Origin: Candidatus Methanovirga basalitermitum
GTDB taxonomy: Archaea > Methanobacteriota > Methanobacteria > Methanobacteriales > Methanobacteriaceae
DNA length: 5,420 nt
Direction: 5' to 3'
Assembly: GCA_031284445.1 (NCBI GenBank)
Contig: JAISZW010000278.1
Span: forward strand, 1 to 5,420
The position numbers and the translations under genes were made by a program. This document shows, in pieces, positions 1-5,420 of the stretch (within the stretch, counting starts at the first letter, position 1; each line of letters opens with the position of its first letter). Under the pieces are notes generated by a model, which was not told the origin of the DNA, searched no databases, and saw only the letters and a list, made by a program, of their open reading frames with translations.

Positions 1-131
1 TTTTAATTTAAAATCCCATATAAAAATGTACTTTTAGAAAACAGCATGATTAAAACCTTAAAACATGGCGAAATAGATTTGTTCATGCTTCGATTTTTGT
101 CAAAAATCTAACACCCTATATATATAAGTTA
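1..131. other. Left-edge non-coding stretch, nothing assigned
   Basis: No gene is supported here. The longest item I noticed is a 27-codon open frame on the minus strand, from an ATG at 86-84 to a TAA at 5-3, starting MNKSISPCFK. It is too short and unrecognised to call. The segment is AT-rich and ends in a run of TA just before the direct repeat that flanks the first miniature element. It may be the edge of a gene or element outside the window. Confidence 0.4.
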
Positions 132-271
132 TCTATTAATCCAGTGCTGTCAACTTAAGGATTTTTGATTAAAATTTCTATTTTGAATCTTACTTGTTCA
201 GACTCTATTTTTAATTTCAATCAAAGTTTAAAAAAATAATTTTCTTAAGTTGACAGCAATGTCTATTAATC
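132..271. mobile_element. 120-bp MITE, IS4/IS231-like ends, with 10-bp target duplication
   Basis: A miniature inverted-repeat element occupies 142-261. Its left end reads CAGTGCTGTCAACTTAAG (142-159). The reverse complement of its right end (244-261) reads CATTGCTGTCAACTTAAG, a 17/18 match. Perfect 10-bp direct repeats TCTATTAATC flank it exactly (132-141 and 262-271), as expected for a target-site duplication. The core of about 84 bp has no coding capacity, so the element would need a transposase in trans. From memory, the CAACTTAAG core of the ends resembles IS231-group ends of the IS4 family, which also make duplications of 10-12 bp. The family assignment is inference; the repeats and duplication are seen directly. 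An inverted relative lies at 604-692. Confidence 0.8.
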
Positions 272-449
272 AAAACTCGATGAAAAAGTTTAAAAATCAA
301 TGAAACACAACTAAAATAGTTCTTTAAATATATCATTTGCTCTCTCTTCCTGGACTTATTAAGCCGAAACAAAAAAAAATAAAGCATATTCAATGAATTT
401 AATAAGAGAGAAAAAATAAGTAATATGATCATAGTTTTATAAAATACTA
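272..449. other. AT-rich non-coding spacer between two miniature elements
   Basis: No gene is supported. A minus-strand open frame of 71 codons (432-217) crosses this stretch, but it runs into the right terminal repeat of the element at 142-261, has no ribosome binding site and is low-complexity in Phe, Leu, Ile and Lys. I treat it as a chance frame. Confidence 0.5.
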
Positions 450-564
450 CAAGAACAGAGGGTGTAAATTTTTGTGGAGTTTTTCTAAAATTTTCAAGTT
501 TATTTATAAATAAAAGTCAATTTTTTCCAAATAACTCCACACTTTTTTATACCCTCCAAGAACA
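450..564. mobile_element. 99-bp palindromic MITE with 8-bp target duplication
   Basis: The element spans 458-556. The left end starts GAGGGTGTAAA and continues to GTGGAGTT. The reverse complement of the right end starts GAGGGTATAAA and continues to GTGTGGAGTT, giving 19 matches in 24. Perfect 8-bp direct repeats CAAGAACA lie at 450-457 and 557-564, directly abutting the ends. The exact centre of the element is a perfect 16-bp palindrome (499-514), so the whole unit can fold into one long hairpin. It has no coding capacity. An 8-bp duplication with ends of this form is reminiscent of the IS256 family, but that assignment is tentative. Its ends are unrelated to those of the element at 142-261. 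Confidence 0.75.
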
Positions 565-603
565 CATAAAACATATCAAACAATCTAAAAAACATTTACT
601 ATA

Positions 604-692
604 TAAACTCTGATTGAAATTATAAATAGAGCTTGAATAAACAAGATTACAAATAGAAATTTTAATCAAAAATCCTTAAGTTGACAACATTG
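604..692 (-). repeat. Inverted partial copy of the 142-261 element
   Basis: The reverse complement of this stretch aligns without gaps to 142-230, with about 11 mismatches in 89 positions (roughly 88% identity). The run from GTCAACTTAAGG onwards is identical over about 35 bases. The outer end (692, reading inward) is CAATGTTGTCAACTTAAG, a variant of the same terminal repeat. The second terminal repeat is absent: below 604 the sequence diverges. It is therefore one end of a related element, either a truncated copy or the end of a longer parent. I see no duplication next to the outer end. Together with 142-230 it forms a long-range inverted repeat that encloses the element at 458-556. Confidence 0.75.
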
Positions 693-714
693 ATAGAAAA
701 CTTTAATACTGTAA

Positions 715-726
715 CAATATAAAAAG
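715..726 (+). promoter_or_regulatory. Possible TATA box of ftr
   Basis: CAATATAAAAAG is a plausible archaeal TATA element. Transcription would start about 25 bases downstream, leaving a leader of some 40-45 bases before the ATG at 788. The spacer is so AT-rich that other TATA-like strings (for example near 766-777, which lies too close to the ATG to serve) weaken the call. Confidence 0.22.
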
Positions 727-778
727 TTTAACGGATAAAAATTAAATCATTGTAATATTAGAATTAAATATATAAAAT

Positions 779-783
779 GGTGA
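779..783 (+). promoter_or_regulatory. Ribosome binding site of ftr
   Basis: GGTGA lies four bases before the ATG at 788. It complements the 3' end of archaeal 16S rRNA and supports this ATG as the start. It is the clearest Shine-Dalgarno sequence in the window. Confidence 0.7.
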
Positions 784-787
784 ATTT

Positions 788-1684
788 ATGCAAATTAAAG
801 GTGTAGAAATAAAAGATACTTATGCTGAAGCATTTGGAATTAAAGTCTCAAGATTACTTGTAACTGCAGCTACAAAGAAATTAGCTTTAACTGCAGCAAC
901 TGAAGCTACTGGTTATGCAACATCTGTAATTGGATGCCCAGCTGAGGCTGGAATCGACGGCTATGTTTCTCCATTAGAAACTCCTGATGGAAGACCAGGT
1001 TTTACAATAATGATTTGTAATTCAGGTAAAAAGAAATTAGAGCATGAACTTTTAGAAAGGATAGGGATGGGAATATTGACCGCCCCAACAACGGCTGTAT
1101 TCAATGCTCTTGATAATGAAGACGAGTTTCTTAAAGTTGGATTTAAATTAAAGTTCTTTGGTGATGGATATGAGAAAGAATTAGAAATAGCTGATAGAAA
1201 AATTCATTCCATACCTATAATGTCTGGAGACTTTTTAGTTGAATCTGAATTTGGTATAAAAAACGGTGTTGCTGGAGGGAACTTCTTTGTAATGGGTGAT
1301 AGTAAAATGGCTGCTCTTGTAGGTGCTCAAGCTGCTGTTGATGCTATTGCTAATGTTCCTGGCGTTATCACTCCATTCCCTGGTGGTATTGTTGCATCTG
1401 GTTCTAAGGTAGGTTGCAATGAATATAACTTCTTAAATGCTTCTACAAACGAAAAGATGTGTGTTGGTTTAAAAGATGAAGTCAAAGAATCTAAAATTGA
1501 CATCAATGTTAATGGAATCTATGAAATAGTTATTGATGGAGTAGATGAAGTCGCTGTTAATAAAGCAATGGCTGAAGGTATCAAATCTGCCTGTTCAATA
1601 CCTGGTGTCATAAGTATTGATGCTGGAAACTTTGGTGGTAACTTGGGAGCCCATAAAATAAACTTAAAAGATTTAGATTATTAA
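788..1684 (+). CDS. ftr: Formylmethanofuran:tetrahydromethanopterin N-formyltransferase
   Basis: The enzyme transfers the formyl group from formylmethanofuran to N5 of tetrahydromethanopterin, the second step of CO2 reduction to methane. It runs in reverse when methyl groups are oxidised. It is cytosolic, and family members are homo-oligomers. The 298-residue product matches the usual length of about 297. Family blocks are intact: CPAEAGID (50-57), PDGRPG (66-71), FFGDGYE (123-129), GVAGGNFF (160-167), PFPGGIVASGSKVG (196-209) and AGNFGGNLG (279-287). I see no frameshift or internal stop. The start is supported by GGTGA four bases upstream and by the N-terminus MQIKGVEIKDTYAEAF, which lines up with known Ftr proteins. 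The gene stands alone, with a T-rich terminator after it and transposon debris before it. If the host is Methanosphaera, which makes methane from methanol plus H2, the enzyme would serve biosynthetic or oxidative C1 flow rather than net CO2 reduction; that is inference. Confidence 0.96.
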   Translation: MQIKGVEIKDTYAEAFGIKVSRLLVTAATKKLALTAATEATGYATSVIGCPAEAGIDGYVSPLETPDGRPGFTIMICNSGKKKLEHELLERIGMGILTAPTTAVFNALDNEDEFLKVGFKLKFFGDGYEKELEIADRKIHSIPIMSGDFLVESEFGIKNGVAGGNFFVMGDSKMAALVGAQAAVDAIANVPGVITPFPGGIVASGSKVGCNEYNFLNASTNEKMCVGLKDEVKESKIDINVNGIYEIVIDGVDEVAVNKAMAEGIKSACSIPGVISIDAGNFGGNLGAHKINLKDLDY

Positions 1685-1700
1685 ATCCATTTAAATTAAA

Positions 1701-1713
1701 CTTTTCTTTTTTT
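1701..1713 (+). terminator. T-rich terminator after ftr
   Basis: Seventeen bases after the ftr stop codon, the plus strand carries CTTTTCTTTTTTT with no stem before it. Oligo-T tracts without a hairpin are typical intrinsic terminators in archaea. Confidence 0.5.
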
Positions 1714-1719
1714 ATATTA

Positions 1720-1917
1720 ATCCTATCTGGGAAAATTTTAGATTTTTTAACTTTAAAATGGTACTTTGGAACCAATGATGTTGCATGTAATGTTCTATTT
1801 TCAGTTGTTAATGCTGAAAAATTGTTGCCAAAAAGTAAGAATAATTATTATGAAAGTCCTTATCTGAACATAGGTGCTTTTCAAATTAATAAAACTACTT
1901 TAGATAATAATCAATGA
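1720..1917 (+). pseudogene. Coding-like remnant of unknown origin, no start codon
   Basis: A frame that stays open for about 65 codons ends at TGA 1915-1917 and has no ATG start or ribosome binding site. Its translation has a protein-like composition, including GTNDVACNVLFSVVNAEKLL and YYESPYLNIGAFQINKTTL, unlike the low-complexity frames elsewhere in the spacers. I do not recognise the family. It could be the C-terminal scrap of a deleted gene or a chance frame. It lies on the strand opposite to secE, where spt5 would be expected, and bears no resemblance to Spt5. Confidence 0.3.
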
Positions 1918-2087
1918 TTTATTCTTTGTTTTAAGTTTAAATTGGAGTTATATGTCTGCTAAAATCGACATGAATCACATTAATAGAATATTTACTTATC
2001 AATCATACATACATAAATGAACACAGATATATTTAGATATTTTAATTCCTTATAAGATTGATTTGATGAAATGGAGAGATGAATAAG
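1918..2087. other. Spacer before secE with a very short ORF
   Basis: A 22-codon plus-strand frame (ATG 1952, TGA 2018-2020) starts five bases after GGAG (1944-1947) and encodes MSAKIDMNHINRIFTYQSYI plus two residues. The same frame stays open beyond the TGA to a TAA at 2054-2056. It may be the start of a decayed gene, but nothing ties it to a family. No T-rich terminator for secE is evident on the minus strand. Confidence 0.3.
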
Positions 2088-2267
2088 CTATAAATTTATT
2101 AAGGTAGCTATTATATAAATAATGAAACCTATAACTCCAATTAAAACTATTCCAGCACCCGTAACTTTTGAAAAATTTAGGTACTCCTTTTTTTCTGGTT
2201 TTCTTGATACTTTAAGGACTCTTTTGCATTGTCCTAAAAAGTCTTTGAGTTCTGCTTTAACATTCAT
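2088..2267 (-). CDS. secE: Preprotein translocase subunit SecE (Sec61 gamma)
   Basis: SecE is the small clamp subunit of the SecYEG/Sec61 channel in the cytoplasmic membrane and stabilises SecY during protein export and insertion. The 59-residue product has the archaeal layout: a cytosolic amphipathic helix (about 1-15), the conserved hinge CKRVLKVSRKPEKKEY (14-29) and a single C-terminal membrane helix (about 36-56, GAGIVLIGVIGFIIYIIATL). I chose the ATG at 2267-2265. The in-frame ATG at 2294 would add nine hydrophobic residues (MIILVVGIF), which does not fit a tail-anchored protein, and GGA lies shortly before the chosen ATG. The length matches archaeal SecE. In many euryarchaea secE sits between ftsZ and spt5, followed by ribosomal protein genes; none of these is present here. 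The gene looks intact. A TATA-like string on the minus strand (complement of 2367-2378) could be its promoter. Confidence 0.88.
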   Translation of the reverse strand: MNVKAELKDFLGQCKRVLKVSRKPEKKEYLNFSKVTGAGIVLIGVIGFIIYIIATLINL

Positions 2268-2294
2268 AAAAATTCCGACAACAAGTATAATCAT

Positions 2295-2681
2295 TTATTT
2301 TAGCATGTCATTAAGTTAATATAGATTTAAAATATATTAAATATGTATAAATAATTTTTAAAATTAATAATATATAAAACTATGGATTCATTATATCTTT
2401 ATAGTTTTGTTGGTGTTTTTTCTTATATTAATATCTGGCTCATGAATAGAGCTAAGTATTCTAATAATCCATCATTCGTCTTAAATTTACTTAATCCATG
2501 TTTTTGGTCTTATTCTATTAACAATGTACATATTCAGTAAAATAATGATTTTAAGTTATTTAGTAAAATAATTATTATAAAATAGATTTTAATTAAAATA
2601 TTGATTTTAAGTTATTTACAAATAAATTTAATAATAATTATTAATAAAAATAATTATTGAAAGTTTCGCTTTTCACTATAG
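2295..2681. other. AT-rich spacer upstream of secE, no convincing gene
   Basis: This gap holds an ATG-started plus-strand frame of 52 codons (2382-2540, starting MDSLYLYSFVGVFSYINIWL). It has no ribosome binding site and no family I recognise, so I do not call it a gene. The gap also holds a 17-bp direct repeat TGATTTTAAGTTATTTA at 2546-2562 and 2602-2618, separated by very AT-rich sequence. The minus strand should carry the secE promoter near 2340-2380. No ftsZ sequence is present. Confidence 0.4.
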
Positions 2682-3480
2682 TTAAAAATCAACATTTTGA
2701 GTAATCCATTTTACAGAATCTTTAATTGATTCTTCTATTGGGTGAAAAGAATAATTTATATCATTAATTGCTTTTACACAGCTTATCTGGGAGTCACTAT
2801 TAAGTACATCAAGAGAATAGCTGGTAAAAAGAGGTTATTTACCTGTAGCTTTATAATAAATTGGAAAAATTTTACTTAATGGTTTTAGAAGCCAAAATGG
2901 TAATTTTAATGATGGAGTTTTTATTCCAGTAATTTTTTCAAGTTCCAAAAATAAATCTTGTACTGAAATCTGTTCACCAGATAAAATGTAGCTTTCACCA
3001 CATTTCCCTTTTTACAAGATAGTATAATTCCTTTTGCCACATCACGAACATAAACAAAATCATAAACTCCACCAACATCAACTTTTAAATCTCCTTTAAT
3101 GAAAGCAATGAATAAGTTAGCCATTTGAGATAATTTATAATCATAAGGTCCTATCACTTCACTTGGACAAAGCAGTACTGCATCAAGACCTTCGTTGATA
3201 CTTTTGATCACTTCAAGATGCCATAGCTTTTGACCTGTCGTAACCTCCTCTTGTACATTCTGGATCATAACCACAAGTTTCATCAATTAAAGTACATAAT
3301 GTTGTTCTTTAATGGCATGAACAGAGCTAAAATAGACAAGATATTTGACATCACTTTTTAAACAGGCTTCAACAACATTTTTTGTTCCTTCTACATTCAC
3401 ATTGTAAAGAAAATCATCATTTCTACTGATATTGATACGATACCTGCTAAATGATAGACAACTTCAACATCACAAATTGA
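2682..3480 (-). pseudogene. NAD-dependent epimerase/dehydratase (extended SDR), degraded
   Basis: Joining frames on the minus strand gives most of an extended short-chain dehydrogenase (COG0451-like) of roughly 330 residues. In order I can read DVEVVYHLAGIVSIS, then NVNVEGTKNVVEACL and YLVYFSSVHAIKEQ with the active-site Ser region, then GGYDRSKAMA with the catalytic Tyr-x-x-x-Lys. GLDAVLLCPSEVIGPYDY, YDFVYVRDVAKGI, GESYILSGEQISVQDLF and a C-terminal tail ending VKWITQNVDF follow. Frameshifts are needed near 3428, 3299, 3219 and 3012, and an in-frame TAA at 2835-2837 precedes PLFTSYSLDVL. The N-terminal Rossmann glycine motif is missing: coding similarity begins where the right end of the neighbouring insertion element stops. 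The substrate cannot be told; relatives act on nucleotide sugars or dihydroflavonol-like compounds. It resembles clostridial gut proteins to my eye, so an acquired gene is possible. Confidence 0.85.
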
Positions 3481-3484
3481 ACTA

Positions 3485-3516
3485 CTATGGATAAAATTAG
3501 AGATCTTTATCCATAG
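3485..3516 (-). repeat. Right-end hairpin of the IS200/IS605-family element
   Basis: CTATGGATAAA (3485-3495) and TTTATCCATAG (3506-3516) form a perfect 11-bp stem with a 10-base loop. It overlaps the final codons and stop of the tnpB remnant. Subterminal hairpins at the right end are the recognition sites of IS200/IS605 elements, and the omega RNA guide of TnpB is normally transcribed through this region from the tnpB strand. The hairpin is seen directly; its role is inferred from its position. Confidence 0.75.
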
Positions 3517-3982
3517 ATTCGGTCTCTAAACCGATTCCTAATCCACTAACTTGTGTTAGTTTTACCAAAGGCAATTCCCGTTATCCCAACGGTTCGAATG
3601 TTAATAGCTACATTTACATCTCTATTATGAGTAGTATGACATTTAGGGCAAAGCTTCGTATCATTAATCAAAGACTTTCTTTAATGTATCCACATTTATG
3701 ACAAGTCTTAGAGGTGTACTTTTCATCCACAACCTTGAAATTTTTACCATACCAGTTAGATTTATACTCTAACTGTCTTTTGACTCCATACCAATGTTGA
3801 TTACCAGTAGTTTCAGCTAATTTTTTATTTTTGAGTCCTAATTGACTATTAACATTACTTACAAATATATTATCATATTTTGATACTATTTTAGTCGTGA
3901 TTTTATGTATAGAATCTAATACTTTATTTTTTTTATCAATATAAGCTTTAAATGACTCTGTCAAAAATTTGGTTGATAACAA
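3497..3982 (-). pseudogene. tnpB: TnpB (IS200/IS605 OrfB) remnant, truncated and frameshifted
   Basis: TnpB is the RNA-guided RuvC-type nuclease of IS200/IS605 elements. The first frame (TTG at 3982 to TGA at 3668) carries the middle RuvC part, with VNSQLGLKNKKLAETTGNQH and RQLEYKSNWYGKNFKVVDEK, and the first zinc-ribbon pair TCHKCG. After a one-base shift near 3672 the frame gives the second pair CPKCH and the third RuvC motif HNRDVNVAINI. After another shift near 3555 it ends GLGIGLETESMDKDL at the TAA 3499-3497. About half of a normal protein (some 370-400 residues), including the first RuvC Asp, is missing upstream. The segment FVSNVN sits where active relatives have an acidic residue (for example VGDVN or IEDLN), so the second catalytic residue may also be lost. 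No tnpA is present. It cannot encode an active nuclease as it stands. Confidence 0.9.
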
Positions 3983-4070
3983 TTGTTATATTTAATCACA
4001 TAACAACTGTTATAAGCAGAATAGTATTAATAAAAGATGTGTGATATTTAATAATCTATGATCAACCAAA
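3968..4070. repeat. 10-bp inverted repeat enclosing two short palindromes
   Basis: TTTGGTTGAT (3968-3977) and ATCAACCAAA (4061-4070) are exact inverted copies. Between them lie a perfect 14-bp palindrome ATAACAATTGTTAT (3976-3989) and a near-perfect one ATAACAACTGTTAT (4000-4013), whose centres are 24 bp apart. This lies between the divergent tnpB and DDE transposase remnants and may hold the worn ends of one of those elements or a regulator site. The outer repeat overlaps coding parts of both remnants and could be chance in such AT-rich DNA. Confidence 0.35.
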
Positions 4071-5200
4071 AAATACCATACAATAACTGTATATGTTGAT
4101 GACATATTTAAAGGTAATGCAAATTTAAAAAATAGCATATCATGGCTTAAACCAAATGTAACATTTTCTTTGACTCGTGAAATAATAAATTTCCTCAATA
4201 CAGAAGTTAAAGCTGTATATTGGGATGGTGAAGATTTAGTATGCCATAAATGTGGAAATAAATTATATAAAAACTCATATCATAAAAGATTAATCAATAA
4301 AAATGATTTAATCCACACACAAAAATATAAATGCTCAAATAAAAAAAATGTGAGCACTACCACACAACAAAAATTGATCATATAGTTCCAAAACACTACA
4401 ATCACGAGATAAAAATTAGAAACAAACCATATGCCCATGCTTTAATTGGTTATAATTCTTTAAAAAGGTATCAGAACAAATAATGAATAACTTTAATGCT
4501 AGTCCATCAAGACAAACCATTTTAAATTTTCATAGAGAAACCGACTCGGATCTCAAAAATTAGAAAAAAGGTTTTAAATATATGATAAAAACGAGTTAAG
4601 TGGTGTTTATTGCGATTGAACGAGTTTCCAGTAGTTAATGTATGAAAAATCCAAATGTGTGATAATGGATCTTGAGACTAATATTATTCTAAATGATGAG
4701 TATAATACCTACAGAAGATTTAAGCCCTGATTTCAATGATAGAACGATTAAAAACACATTAAAATGCATTGATATGAAAAATAGCATCAGACGGTGATAA
4801 ATCTCATGCTCCGATTGTTGATAGTTCAAATGTACCGCACCAACCTTTGTAATTTCCACCTAAAACAGAACTTAATGCAAGATTTAAACAAACCAGTAAA
4901 CAAAATAGAAATTAAAAGAATATGGAAATTATAAAGACAGAATCTTCGGAATTCTTGATTTTTGGGAATGAAAAAATGCGAAAAGAAGATATAATGCTTT
5001 GTTCAATAGTATAAAGCACTTACTTCCAGTCATAGCAGATTTTTTGAAACGATTAGGTAAGAATTTAGATAGAGGAATTAATTACATGTGATATGACTTT
5101 TTACCAAATACAAATAATCAAATTGAGTGTTATAATGGTGTAGCATTTCCTAAAGGGAAAAAAAATTTATAGGACTGAAAAGAATTGGTAGGGCTTCGAG
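4058..5200 (+). pseudogene. DDE transposase with N-terminal zinc finger, heavily degraded
   Basis: The start reads MINQKIPYNNCI at the ATG 4058, then shifts frame near 4092 to YVDDIFKGNANLKNSISWLK. It continues through LVCHKCGNKLYKNSYHKR, where two Cys pairs are expected but the last Cys appears lost. Further frames give HALIGYNSLK, VSEQIMNNFNASPSRQTILN (helix-turn-helix-like), ELSGVYCD, IIPTEDLSPDF, IASDGDKSHAPIVD, KHLLPVIADFLKRLGKNLDR and FLPNTNNQIECYNGVAFPKG. The DDE triad can be traced: a candidate first Asp at 4614-4616 followed at once by a stop, the second in SDGD (4790-4792), and the Glu in NNQIE (5125-5127). At least eight frameshifts or stops break it, so it is inactive. I do not know its IS family; ISL3-like or an unclassified archaeal family are options. 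The right boundary is approximate and no flanking terminal repeats were found. Confidence 0.8.
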
Positions 5201-5420
5201 ATTTGGTAGGATTAGGTGGGTATCAAGAAATAGAAAATCCATTTTTTAGTCATGATGTATTATGAGGTCTATCACCAGAATTTTTGACAGAGCCTTCTTA
5301 TAGAATTAATTCAATTTTAGAAGACCAGATTGGGAATTCTATTCAAATGAATTTTTGGATACACTTAAAATTATCAAATAAAACAAATAATATTGATGGT
5401 TGTTTAGTGGCTATTCCAAA
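5179..5420 (+). other. Unassigned open stretch running off the right edge
   Basis: One plus-strand frame is open from 5179 to the edge except for a TGA at 5263-5265. After that stop it reads GLSPEFLTEPSYRINSILED and continues NFWIHLKLSNKTNNIDGCLV, a composition like real protein. The only downstream ATG is at 5347, without a ribosome binding site. I do not recognise it. It may be the beginning of a gene that continues beyond the window, or a fragment fused to the transposase debris on its left. Another frame over 5165-5245 gives a basic Arg-rich stretch (GRASRFGRIRWVSRNRKS), possibly the transposase C-terminus. Confidence 0.35.

Noticed and set aside
217..432. 71-codon minus-strand open frame
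   Set aside because: It overlaps the terminal repeat of a miniature transposon, has no ribosome binding site and is a low-complexity Phe/Leu/Ile/Lys string expected by chance in AT-rich DNA.
132..692. Repeats in the left third, considered as a CRISPR array
   Set aside because: The repeats are inverted terminal repeats with target duplications, not regularly spaced direct repeats with unique spacers, and no cas genes are present.
2018..2020. TGA within an otherwise longer frame, considered as selenocysteine
   Set aside because: No selenoprotein family is recognisable, I see no SECIS-like structure, and this archaeal group is not known for selenocysteine use. Simple decay or chance is more likely.
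2122..2319. 65-codon plus-strand open frame
   Set aside because: It lies antisense to the well-supported secE and has no family resemblance, so it is a shadow frame.
2382..2540. 52-codon plus-strand ORF starting MDSLYLYSFV
   Set aside because: It has an ATG but no ribosome binding site, no recognised family and no operon context. I mention it only within the spacer entry.
4010..4198. 62-codon minus-strand open frame
   Set aside because: It is antisense to the N-terminal part of the DDE transposase remnant, whose plus-strand reading gives recognisable motifs.

Overview
The window looks like chromosomal DNA of a very AT-rich methanogenic archaeon of the Methanobacteriales, most likely Methanosphaera or a close relative. 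The evidence is an intact formylmethanofuran:tetrahydromethanopterin formyltransferase (ftr), an intact archaeal-type SecE, strong A/T bias in codons and spacers, and transposon remnants of types I associate with gut methanogens. The genus is an inference from composition and protein flavour, not from a database search.

Layout. Bases 1-700 are non-coding and hold short non-autonomous transposons. A 120-bp element (142-261) has 18-bp terminal inverted repeats (TIRs) and 10-bp target duplications. A 99-bp, almost fully palindromic element (458-556) has 8-bp target duplications. An inverted partial copy of the first element lies at 604-692. Next comes ftr (788-1684, +), with a good ribosome binding site and a T-rich terminator. 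Bases 1720-2080 hold only coding-like scraps. secE (2088-2267, -) follows, without its usual archaeal neighbours ftsZ and spt5. Bases 2268-2680 are an AT-rich spacer with no convincing gene.

From 2682 to the right edge everything appears to be decaying. An SDR-family NAD-dependent epimerase/dehydratase pseudogene (2682-3480, -) has about four frameshifts and a nonsense codon and lacks its N-terminal NAD-binding part. Directly upstream of it lies a 5'-truncated, frameshifted tnpB of an IS200/IS605-family element (3497-3982, -) with a strong right-end hairpin. A DDE transposase with an N-terminal zinc finger (4058 to about 5200, +) is broken by many frameshifts and stops. The last 155 bases hold an unassigned open stretch that runs off the edge.

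How it fits together: two apparently functional housekeeping genes (one for methanogenesis, one for protein translocation) sit beside a mobile-element graveyard. I see no defence system, CRISPR array, toxin-antitoxin pair or other novel multi-gene system. The most informative features are the two miniature transposons with clear target duplications, the orphan position of secE, and the epimerase gene cut by the tnpB element.
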